Under the pieces are notes generated by a model, which saw only the letters and a program-made list of their open reading frames with translations, ran no database searches and was not told the origin of the DNA. Positions 55,149-62,540 of a DNA stretch of 64,000 nucleotides are shown one piece after another. Position numbers and translations under genes: made by a program. Source of the DNA: Prauserella shujinwangii. Its GTDB lineage: Bacteria > Actinomycetota > Actinomycetes > Mycobacteriales > Pseudonocardiaceae. The stretch is from the NCBI RefSeq assembly GCF_003001955.1, contig NZ_PVNH01000005.1, forward strand, positions 62,001 through 126,000. The letters run 5' to 3'. Every line of letters starts with the position of its first letter. Within the stretch, counting starts at the first letter, position 1.

Positions 55149-56035
55149 GCGGAGATCCTTTCCTTGCGGGGCAACGTCAGCCGCCAGCGCTGTCCCGGGT
55201 CGCCCGCGACCCTGGCCCAGGCGGCGAGCATCGCCGCGGACACGGTGGTGAACACGATGGCCAGCCCCGGGAACACCGCGATCCACCAGGCGGTCTGCAG
55301 CTCCTGCCTGCCCTGCGCCACCATCAGCCCCCAGGACACGTCCGGCGGCTGGATGCCGATGCCGAGGAAGCTCAGCGACGACTCGGTCAGCATCACGAAG
55401 CAGAAGTCCACCGCGGCCACCGTGAGCAGGGTCGGCAGCACGGACGGCGCGATGTGCCTGCGGATGATCGCCCCGCTGCCCGTGCCGAACGTCCGCGCGG
55501 CGTCCACGAACAGCCTGCTCCGCAACTCCGCCGCCTCCGCACGGGCCGTACGCAGGTAGACCGGGATGCGCGCCACGGCGAGCACGGCGATGAGGTTCGC
55601 GACGCTCGGCGTGAAGACGTAGAGCACCACCACCGCGAGCAGCAGCGAGGGGAAGCTCAGGATCACGTCGCCGACCCGCATCGACACGTTCTCCCGCCAG
55701 CCGCCGGAGAACCCGGCCCACATGCCCCACGCCGAGCCGACCGTCAGGGACAGCAGCACGGCGGGGACGGCGACCGACATCGTCGTGCCCGCGGCGACGA
55801 CGAGCCGGGCGGCGACGCTGCGCCCGAGCGAGTCGCTGCCGAGGACGAACTCCCAGCCGTGCCCGATGCTGAACGGCGGCAGGTTGACCGCCCGCAGGTT
55901 CTGCTCCACGGCGAGGTCGCCGAGCAGCACCGGGCCCACCGCGGCGCAGAGGGCGATGAAGCCCAGCACCACGACGGCCGCGCTGGCGAACCGGTCCTTC
56001 GCCAGCAGGGACAGCATCGACGCCTTGCCCGTCAT
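55145..56035 (-). CDS. Peptide-type ABC transporter permease (DppC-like)
   Basis: A 296-residue permease with about six membrane helices. The EAA loop (RTARAEAAELRSRLFVDAARTFGTGSGAIIRRHIAPSVLP) near residue 175 contacts the ATPases. The N-terminal OppC_N segment (FASAAVVVLGFIALCAAVGPVLL) is present. The start overlaps the stop of the partner permease (ATGA). It forms the channel with the product of 56032. Confidence 0.91.
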   Translation of the reverse strand: MTGKASMLSLLAKDRFASAAVVVLGFIALCAAVGPVLLGDLAVEQNLRAVNLPPFSIGHGWEFVLGSDSLGRSVAARLVVAAGTTMSVAVPAVLLSLTVGSAWGMWAGFSGGWRENVSMRVGDVILSFPSLLLAVVVLYVFTPSVANLIAVLAVARIPVYLRTARAEAAELRSRLFVDAARTFGTGSGAIIRRHIAPSVLPTLLTVAAVDFCFVMLTESSLSFLGIGIQPPDVSWGLMVAQGRQELQTAWWIAVFPGLAIVFTTVSAAMLAAWARVAGDPGQRWRLTLPRKERISA

Positions 56036-56958
56036 GCCATCACTCCTTGCCGCACCCGCGCGTCGAGCAGCGCGTAGCAGATGTCGATGAGGATGTTGAG
56101 CGCGAAGATCGTCAGTGCCGTGATCAGCACCGCCGCCTGCAGCACCGCGAAGTCGCGCTGCAGGATCGAGTCGATCATCAGCTTGCCGATGCCCGGCCAG
56201 CCGAAGATCGTCTCGACGACGACCGCGCCGTTCAGCATGCCCACCGCGAGGTCGCCGGCCACGGTGAGGGCGGGCGCCCCGGCGTTGCGCAGCGCGTGCC
56301 CGAAGACGACCCGCGCCTCGCCCGCACCCTTGCTGCGGGCGACCTTGACGTAGGGCGCCGACAGCGCGGACACCATCGCGCCCCGCACCACCTGGACGAG
56401 CACGCCGAACGGGCGGATCAGCAGGGTCGCGACGGGCAGCACCCACGCCGCCGCGCCGACGGTGCCGGACGTCGGCAGCCAGCCGAGCGTCACGGAGAAC
56501 AGCAGGACGCCCATGATCGCGAACCAGAAGTCCGGGATGCTGGCCGCCGTCGCCGAGAGGAAGCTCGCGCCGCGGTCGGCAGCCGAGTTGGGCCGGTAGG
56601 CCGCGAGGCTGCCGACCACGGCCGCTCCCACGACGGCCAGCAGCATCGTCACCCCGGCCAGCTGCAGTGTCGCGGGGAACGCCCGCAGCACGGCCTCCGC
56701 CGCGGGCTGCGCGGTGCGCAGCGACTCCCCGAAGTCCAGGTGCACCAGCTGGGCGAGGTAGTCGCCGAACTGGACGAGCACCGGCTGGTCGAACCCGTTG
56801 CGGGCGGCGAACTCCGCCCGCATCTCGGGGGTCGCGGACAGCGGCAGGTAGAGGTTCGCCGGGTCCCCGGTGAGGCGTGCCAGGAAGAACACGCCGAGGA
56901 TCACGACGAGCAGCGGGAGGGCGCTGGAGATGATGCGGCGTCGCAGGAACGTGAGCAT
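56032..56958 (-). CDS. Peptide-type ABC transporter permease (DppB-like)
   Basis: A 308-residue permease. The N-terminus MLTFLRRRIISSALPLLVVILGVFFLARLTGDPA is the characteristic first helix of DppB-type proteins. The EAA loop lies at about residue 205 (APYVKVARSKGAGEARVVFGHALRNAGAPAL). Six membrane helices are predicted. It begins 7 bp after the substrate-binding protein gene. It forms the heterodimeric pore with DppC. Confidence 0.91.
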   Translation of the reverse strand: MLTFLRRRIISSALPLLVVILGVFFLARLTGDPANLYLPLSATPEMRAEFAARNGFDQPVLVQFGDYLAQLVHLDFGESLRTAQPAAEAVLRAFPATLQLAGVTMLLAVVGAAVVGSLAAYRPNSAADRGASFLSATAASIPDFWFAIMGVLLFSVTLGWLPTSGTVGAAAWVLPVATLLIRPFGVLVQVVRGAMVSALSAPYVKVARSKGAGEARVVFGHALRNAGAPALTVAGDLAVGMLNGAVVVETIFGWPGIGKLMIDSILQRDFAVLQAAVLITALTIFALNILIDICYALLDARVRQGVMA

Positions 56959-56965
56959 GGGCGCC

Positions 56966-58522
56966 TCAGTTCACCGGGCGCATCTCGGCCAGGCGCATCT
57001 CGTCGTTGGTCGCGGAGTTCGGCTCGTACTCCACGTTCGGCGACAACGCGATGATGCCGGTCATGTGCGCCAGCACGGCGTCCCGGACCACCTCGTCGTT
57101 CTGGTGGGCCAGCGCCCGCGCGAACTTCTCCTGACGCTCCGGCCCGGAAGCCTGCTCGGCCTGTTCGATCAGCGTGTCCAGCTCGGGAGTGCCGTAGCTG
57201 CTCTGCGCGCCCTCGGAGCCGTAGATCTGGCCCATCGTGAACGCCGCGTCACCCGCCTGGTTGCCGTGCTGTGCCTGCAGCAGCGTCGGACCGATGTCGG
57301 CGGGGAAGGGCCGCAGCAGGTACTCCAGCCAGGCGTTGACGTCGAGCATCTTGATCTCGACCCGCAGCCCGGCCTCGAGCAGCGAGTTCTGGGCGACCTC
57401 CATCGCCTCGGCGGCCTTCGGGTAGATGCCGTTGCGGCCGATGATCGTGATCGGCCGGTCCACCGGCACGCCGTCGGCCTTGGCCTCCTTGATGAGCGAC
57501 TTGGCCTTCGCCATGTCGTACGGCCACGGCTCGATGTCGGGGTTGTGCCCGGTGACACCGTCCGGCACGACCTGGCCCGCCGGCTCGCCGAGCCCGGCGA
57601 ACACGGACGCCACCAGGCCTTCCTTGTCGAGCGCGTAGTTGATGGCCCGGCGCACGCGGATGTCGTCCAGCGGGGCCTTCGTCGCGTCGATGCGCAGGTA
57701 CGACGTCTCGTTGTTGGGATACTCGACCGCCGCGTCGCCCGCACCGTCGGCCGGCGCGAGCCCGACGGCGATGTCCGCCTCGCCGCTGTTGACCATCGCG
57801 GCCCGGATGCTGCCCTCGCCGCGCCAGACGTAGCGGGCGCTGGCGTAGGCGGGCGCGGTGCCCCAGTAGCCGTCGTAGCGGGCGAGGGTCAGGCTCACGC
57901 CCTGGTTCCACTGCTCGATCCGGTACGGGCCGGTGCCCACCGGCTCGCGCACCTTGCCCTCGGCGTCGGTCTCGGCGGGCACGATCTCCACGAAGGACAG
58001 CCGCAGCGGCAGGATCGGGTCCGGTTCCGCCGAGGTGACCTCCAGCGTGGTGTCGTCGACGACCTTCGTGGTCAGCTCGCTGTCGCCGAAGACGTAACCG
58101 TCGACGTTGCAGCCGATGTCGGAGGAGACCGTGCGGTCGATGGAGAAGGCGGCGTCCTCCGCGGTGAACGCCGAGCCGTCGTGGAACTTCACGCCGTCGC
58201 GCAGGGTGAACGTCCACGACGTCGGCGACGTCTGCTTCCACTCGGTCGCGAGCTTCGGCTGCACCTCCCCGGTGGCCGGTTCGCGCTCGGTGAGCGGTTC
58301 GGTGATGTTGGAGCGGGTGACCCGGCCCGTCGCGGTGAGGGAGGCGTCGCAGGGCTCCAGCGTGGGCGGCTCCTCGGGCAGCACGATGCGGACGGTGTCG
58401 CCCGCGTCCGAGGCCGAGCCGCCGCCGACCGAGCACGCCCCGGTCAGCGCTACGGCCCCGGTGGCCAGCAGCACGGCCGCTCTGGGCACCCGGGACGGGG
58501 TGGCCTGGCGTAACGGAAACAT
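56966..58522 (-). CDS. Family-5 substrate-binding lipoprotein of ABC importer
   Basis: A 518-residue lipoprotein. The lipobox LTGAC ends a signal peptide at about residue 30. The SBP_bac_5 domain follows (WTFTLRDGVKFHDGSAFTAEDAAFSIDRT near residue 100; EPVGTGPYRIEQW near 195; IRVRRAINYALDKEGLV near 290; SSYGTPELDTLIEQA near 445). Family 5 binds peptides, nickel or sugar oligomers. Here it is between the 2-oxoglutarate semialdehyde dehydrogenase gene and the permeases, so a uronate- or aldarate-containing ligand is plausible. GGAGG lies before the start. Confidence 0.9.
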   Translation of the reverse strand: MFPLRQATPSRVPRAAVLLATGAVALTGACSVGGGSASDAGDTVRIVLPEEPPTLEPCDASLTATGRVTRSNITEPLTEREPATGEVQPKLATEWKQTSPTSWTFTLRDGVKFHDGSAFTAEDAAFSIDRTVSSDIGCNVDGYVFGDSELTTKVVDDTTLEVTSAEPDPILPLRLSFVEIVPAETDAEGKVREPVGTGPYRIEQWNQGVSLTLARYDGYWGTAPAYASARYVWRGEGSIRAAMVNSGEADIAVGLAPADGAGDAAVEYPNNETSYLRIDATKAPLDDIRVRRAINYALDKEGLVASVFAGLGEPAGQVVPDGVTGHNPDIEPWPYDMAKAKSLIKEAKADGVPVDRPITIIGRNGIYPKAAEAMEVAQNSLLEAGLRVEIKMLDVNAWLEYLLRPFPADIGPTLLQAQHGNQAGDAAFTMGQIYGSEGAQSSYGTPELDTLIEQAEQASGPERQEKFARALAHQNDEVVRDAVLAHMTGIIALSPNVEYEPNSATNDEMRLAEMRPVN

Positions 58523-58539
58523 CGTTGTTCCTCCTTCTT

Positions 58540-60060
58540 CTACGGGCGGGGGGTCCGCAGGACCGGGGGCAGCAGCGGCTCGGGGAAGTCCTGGAAGGTC
58601 ACCGGCCGCTGGAAGCGGCGGACCGCGGTCCAGCCGACGGACGTGTGCGCGCTGTCCGAGGTCGCGGGGAAGGGCCCGCCGTGGGTCTGCGCGCCGCTGA
58701 CGCTGACCCCGGTGGGAAAGCCGTTGTGCACCAGCCTGCCCGCGAGCTCCGTCAGCTCGGCGACGAGCGGCCGGAGGGCCTCGGCGTCCTCGGGTTCGGA
58801 GTGGACGGTGGCGGTGAGCGAGCCGGGCAGCAGGCGTGCGGCGGTGAGCAGGTCGTCGTCGCCGTCGACGTCCACGACGACCGCGAACGGCCCGAAGTGC
58901 TCCTCCAGCAGCGCGGGCTCGCGGCGCAGGTCGTCGAGGGTGGCCAGGAGCAGCACGGGTGCCGCGGTGAAGCCGCTGCCCGACCTCGGCCGGTCCGCGG
59001 TGACGACCTCGACCCCCGGCACGTGCCGGCTCGCCTCGAAGGCCGCGAACGTGCCCTCGTTGAGCAGCGGTGCCGGGTCGACGCGGTCGAGCAGGGCGGC
59101 GGCCCTGGTGGCGAACTCCCGGCCCGCGCTGGTGAGGACGAGGCCCGGCTTGGTGCAGAGCTGGCCGCAGCCGAACGTCATCGACGCGGCGAATCCCTCG
59201 ACGATCGCGTCGAGCCGCCTGCCGGAAGCCGCGGCCGTGACGAAGAGCGGGTTGAGGCTGCCCATCTCGGCGAACACGGGGATCGGCCGCGGCCGTGCCG
59301 CCGCGAGCGCGGTGAGCGCGCGGCCGCCCGCGAACGAGCCGGTGAACCCGACCGCCCGCACCTCGGGCGCCTGGACCAGCGCCGAACCGGCCTCGGTACC
59401 CGCGTCCTGGACGAGCGCGAACGTGCCGGGATGCGCACCACGGGCCTCGACGGCCTCCGCGACGCAGGCGCCTGCCAGCTCGCTGGTCGCCGGGTGCGCG
59501 GGGTGGGCCTTGGCCAGCACGGGGCAGCCCGCCGCGAGAGCGGACGCCGTGTCCCCGCCCGCGACGCTGAAGGCGAGCGGGAAGTTGGACGCGCCGAACA
59601 CGGCCACCGGGCCGACCGGGACGAGCACCCGGCGCAGGTCCGGCCGCGGCGGGGTGCTCTCGGGGTCGGCGGCGTCGTGCAGGGGTTCGCCGAAGTCGGC
59701 CCGCTCGACCACGTCGGCGAAGCCGAGCAGCTGGTTGCGGGTCCGCAGCAACTCACCTTCGAGGCGGGCGGTGCCGATGCCGGTTTCCGCGCGGGCGGTC
59801 GCCACGATGTCGTCCCGCCGCGCGGCGAGCCGGTCCGCGATGTCCCGGAGGAGACCGGCCTGCCAGCGTTCCGGGAGCCCGCGGTTGGCCTCGAACGCGG
59901 CCCGCGCCGACCTGGCCGCCTCGGCGACCTCGGCCGGGGTCCACGAGGAGAACTCCGGCCCGATCCGGTCGCCGGTCGCCGGGTCCACCGCGCGGAACGA
60001 CGCACCGCCGCCCGCGTGCGGCAGGCCGCCGAGGAATCCGGTGCCCTTCGCCGCGCTCAT
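58540..60060 (-). CDS. 2-Oxoglutarate (alpha-ketoglutaric) semialdehyde dehydrogenase
   Basis: A 506-residue NADP-type aldehyde dehydrogenase. The cofactor fold has VPVGPVAVFGASNFPLAFSVAGGDTASALAAGCPV near residue 140; the general base is in FAEMGSLNP near 265 and the catalytic Cys in FGCGQLCTKPG near 300. It resembles the type III alpha-ketoglutaric semialdehyde dehydrogenases of sugar-acid pathways. It oxidises 2,5-dioxopentanoate to 2-oxoglutarate. The start overlaps the dehydratase stop by ATGA, which fits consecutive pathway steps. Confidence 0.9.
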   Translation of the reverse strand: MSAAKGTGFLGGLPHAGGGASFRAVDPATGDRIGPEFSSWTPAEVAEAARSARAAFEANRGLPERWQAGLLRDIADRLAARRDDIVATARAETGIGTARLEGELLRTRNQLLGFADVVERADFGEPLHDAADPESTPPRPDLRRVLVPVGPVAVFGASNFPLAFSVAGGDTASALAAGCPVLAKAHPAHPATSELAGACVAEAVEARGAHPGTFALVQDAGTEAGSALVQAPEVRAVGFTGSFAGGRALTALAAARPRPIPVFAEMGSLNPLFVTAAASGRRLDAIVEGFAASMTFGCGQLCTKPGLVLTSAGREFATRAAALLDRVDPAPLLNEGTFAAFEASRHVPGVEVVTADRPRSGSGFTAAPVLLLATLDDLRREPALLEEHFGPFAVVVDVDGDDDLLTAARLLPGSLTATVHSEPEDAEALRPLVAELTELAGRLVHNGFPTGVSVSGAQTHGGPFPATSDSAHTSVGWTAVRRFQRPVTFQDFPEPLLPPVLRTPRP

Positions 60061-61010
60061 GCGACCGGCCTCGCGCCGGACGTGGCGGACGCGTCCGGCA
60101 CGACGGCGTGCCCGCGTTCCAGCAGCCGCGCCAGCTCGGCCCTGTGCTCGGGGGAGGTGTCCACCAGCGGTGGCCGCACCGGCCCCGCCGAGCGGCCCTG
60201 GATGTCCAGCCCGGCCTTGACGAGCGAGACCGCGTAGCCGTTGGTGGTGTGCCGCAGCCGCGCGAGCGGCACGTAGAACTCGGTGAGCAAGGCGTCCTGC
60301 ACGGCGTCGTCCCCCCGCTCGAAGGCGTCGTGGAAGGCACGGGCGATGGCGGGGGCGAACGCGAGCGTCGCCGACGAGTACGCCCGCACCCCGATCCCGG
60401 CGAAGGCTCGGGCGAACGTCTCGGCGGTCGGCATCCCGTTGAGCAGCAGCAGCCTGCCGCCGGTCTCCGTCCGGATGCGCTGCAGCAGCTCGACGTCGCC
60501 GTGGCCGTCCTTGAGGGCGATCACGCCGTCGATCTCGGCGAGCTCGCACACGGACTCGGGCGTGAAGATGGCCGTCGCCCGCTGGTAGGGGATCACGGCG
60601 AGGTCCGTGGCCGCGGCGATCCGGCGGTAGTGCTCGACCAGCCCTCTCGGGGGTCCGACCTGGAGGTACGGCGGGAGCACGAGCACGCCGTCCGCCCCGG
60701 CCCGCTCGGCCGAGCGGGTGAACTCGATCGCCACCTGCGTCCCGCCGCCCGCGCCGGCGAACACGGGCACGTCCCCGCCGACGTGGGCGATGGCCACCCG
60801 CAGCAGCTCGCGGTGCTCGGCCAGCGTCAGCGAGGCGAACTCACCCGTCCCGCACGCGACGAAGAGCGCGCCGGGCTTGGCTTCCAGCAGTTCCGAGAGG
60901 TGGGTCTCGAAGCGCGGAAGGTCCAGCTCACCGCTCGATCGGAACGGCGTGACGGGGAAGGCCAGCAGGCCGTCGAGCGAGTCGATCAGCCGCGAATGGT
61001 CGGGCGCCAT
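60057..61010 (-). CDS. kdgD: 5-Dehydro-4-deoxyglucarate dehydratase
   Basis: A 317-residue DHDPS/NAL-superfamily TIM barrel. LLAFPVTPFRSSGELDLPRFETHL, FVACGTGEFASLTLAEH near residue 52 and the Schiff-base Lys in VIALKDGHGD near 165 identify the KDGDH group. It dehydrates and decarboxylates 5-dehydro-4-deoxy-D-glucarate to 2,5-dioxopentanoate, the substrate of the next enzyme. The ATG at 61010 has AGAGG 8 bases upstream; an in-frame TTG at 61016 is less likely. It is first in the minus-strand operon and diverges from iclR. Confidence 0.91.
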   Translation of the reverse strand: MAPDHSRLIDSLDGLLAFPVTPFRSSGELDLPRFETHLSELLEAKPGALFVACGTGEFASLTLAEHRELLRVAIAHVGGDVPVFAGAGGGTQVAIEFTRSAERAGADGVLVLPPYLQVGPPRGLVEHYRRIAAATDLAVIPYQRATAIFTPESVCELAEIDGVIALKDGHGDVELLQRIRTETGGRLLLLNGMPTAETFARAFAGIGVRAYSSATLAFAPAIARAFHDAFERGDDAVQDALLTEFYVPLARLRHTTNGYAVSLVKAGLDIQGRSAGPVRPPLVDTSPEHRAELARLLERGHAVVPDASATSGARPVA

Positions 61011-61022
61011 GAACAACCTCTT

Positions 61023-61057
61023 GTCTACATATGGAGACGCTATCTATCCTTGTAGAC
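61023..61057. promoter_or_regulatory. IclR-type operator between kdgD and iclR
   Basis: GTCTACATATGGAGAC (61023-61038) is a palindrome with a single mismatched pair around CATATG. Its half GTCTACA is repeated in inverse as TGTAGAC at 61051-61057, 28 bp apart. The position 13 bp from kdgD and 54 bp from iclR suits regulation of both. Confidence 0.7.
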
Positions 61058-61110
61058 GGCAGTAAAGACGGCGTGGATCGCGCAGTCAAGGGCCGACAGA
61101 GAGGCGAGGG

Positions 61111-61881
61111 GTGACCGACCCGGCGAATCCGCTGGACAGCGGAGGTGTACGAAACGTGAAATCCGCGGAGCGAACCATCGCACTGCTGGAGTACCTGTCG
61201 GCGGCGGACCGGCCCCGGACGTTGCGGGAGGTGACCAGCGACCTGCCGATCCCGCGGGCGAGCGCCTACGCGCTGCTCATGACGCTGGTGCGGACGGGGT
61301 GGGTCGAGATCGACGGCCCCGACACCGGCTTCCGCCCGGGGATCAGGGCACTGCGGGCGGGCGCGGCGTACGTGGAACACGACGACGTGGTGCGGCGCGC
61401 GCAGCCGGTGATGAACGACCTCTCCGAGCGGCTCGGCGAGACCATCCACCTGGCCCGCCTCGACGGGGCCGAGATCGTCTACCTGGCGACGTGCCTGTCC
61501 CGACACTCGCTGGCGGTGGTGTCCCGGCCGGGCAGGCGGCTGCCGTGCTGGGCCACCGGGCTCGGCAAGGCGATCCTCGCCGACCGCGACTGGACCGAGG
61601 TGGACGCGATCCTGCCCGGGACGATCGTGCCCCGCACCGAGCACACGATCACCGACCGGGCCGCGTTCCGCCGGGAACTGGAGGCGATCGCCGCCCGCGG
61701 CTACGCGATCGACGAGCAGGAGTCGACGATCGGCCTGCGCTGCTTCGCGGTGCCGCTCGACTTCGGCGGCACCGTGCACGAGGCGCTGAGCTGCTCCATC
61801 CCCACCGTGCGGCTCGATCCGGTCCGGGAGGAGGAGATCCTGGCCGAACTGTTCCGGGCCCGCGCCCGCATCCTCTCCTGA
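61111..61881 (+). CDS. IclR-family regulator of the glucarate operon
   Basis: A 256-residue IclR protein. The winged helix covers about residues 15-80 (SAERTIALLEYLSAADRPRTLREVTSDLPIPRASAYALLMTLVRTGWV), and the GAF-like effector domain follows (LPCWATGLGKAILAD near 145; GYAIDEQESTIGLRCFAVPLDF near 195). It probably senses a sugar-acid and controls the divergent kdgD operon. The GTG start follows AGAGGCGAGGG. A second GTG is not needed. Confidence 0.9.
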   Translation: MTDPANPLDSGGVRNVKSAERTIALLEYLSAADRPRTLREVTSDLPIPRASAYALLMTLVRTGWVEIDGPDTGFRPGIRALRAGAAYVEHDDVVRRAQPVMNDLSERLGETIHLARLDGAEIVYLATCLSRHSLAVVSRPGRRLPCWATGLGKAILADRDWTEVDAILPGTIVPRTEHTITDRAAFRRELEAIAARGYAIDEQESTIGLRCFAVPLDFGGTVHEALSCSIPTVRLDPVREEEILAELFRARARILS

Positions 61882-61905
61882 GCGATGAGCCTTGCGCCTT
61901 GCGTG

Positions 61906-61932
61906 AAGCAGTGAATCAGTGATTCACTTCTT
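61906..61932. promoter_or_regulatory. TetR operator palindrome upstream of tetR-aidB
   Basis: AGTGAATCA-G-TGATTCACT (61910-61928) is a perfect 19-bp palindrome, and the flanks extend the symmetry to 27 bp with one mismatch. It ends 2 bp before the tetR start, so autorepression is likely. Confidence 0.78.
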
Positions 61933-61934
61933 AG

Positions 61935-62540
61935 GTGGTGTACCGACGCACCCCGAAGGTGCAGGCCCGGATGGACACGCAACGGGCCGCGATTCTCGAC
62001 GCCGCCCTCGAGCTGCTCGCCGAGCACGGCTACGCGGGCTGCTCCATGGCCGCCGTCGCCGCCCGCGCGGGGGTCGCGACCGGCAGCGTCTACCGGCACT
62101 TCCCCGGCAAGGCCGAGCTGGTGGCCGAGCTGTTCCGGCTGGTCGTCAGCAGGGAGGTGGCGGCGGTGGAGCGGGCCTCGGACATCCCCGGTGACGTCGC
62201 CGCCCGGGTCGTCTCCGTGGTCGAGACGTTCGCGGGCCGGGCCCTGAAGTCGCCCCGGCTGGCGTACGCACTGCTCGCCGAGCCCGTCGACGCGCCGGTC
62301 GAGGCGGAGCGGCTGGTGTTCCGGCGCGCCTTCCGCGACATCGTCGCCCGTCACGTGCGCGCCGGCGTCGGCGCGGGCGTGCTGCCGCCACAGGACGCCG
62401 ACCTCACCGCCGCCGCGCTCGTCGGCGCCATCGCCGAGGTCATGATCGGCCCGCTCACCTCGGGCAACGCCTCCGCGGTCACCGAGCTGTCCACCTTCAC
62501 CCTTCGCGCGCTAGGAGCCTCCGATGCCAGCCACCCATGA
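61935..62540 (+). CDS. TetR-family regulator
   Basis: A 201-residue TetR protein. The HTH is at about residues 15-60 (AILDAALELLAEHGYAGCSMAAVAARAGVATGSVYRHFPGKAELV), followed by a helical ligand domain. The N-terminal YRRTPKVQARMDTQRA segment is family-typical, which favours the GTG at 61935 (or the next codon) over an internal ATG at 61971. There is no room for a ribosome site between the operator and the start, so the mRNA may be leaderless. It overlaps the aidB-like gene by 17 bp and probably controls it. Confidence 0.88.
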   Translation: MVYRRTPKVQARMDTQRAAILDAALELLAEHGYAGCSMAAVAARAGVATGSVYRHFPGKAELVAELFRLVVSREVAAVERASDIPGDVAARVVSVVETFAGRALKSPRLAYALLAEPVDAPVEAERLVFRRAFRDIVARHVRAGVGAGVLPPQDADLTAAALVGAIAEVMIGPLTSGNASAVTELSTFTLRALGASDASHP

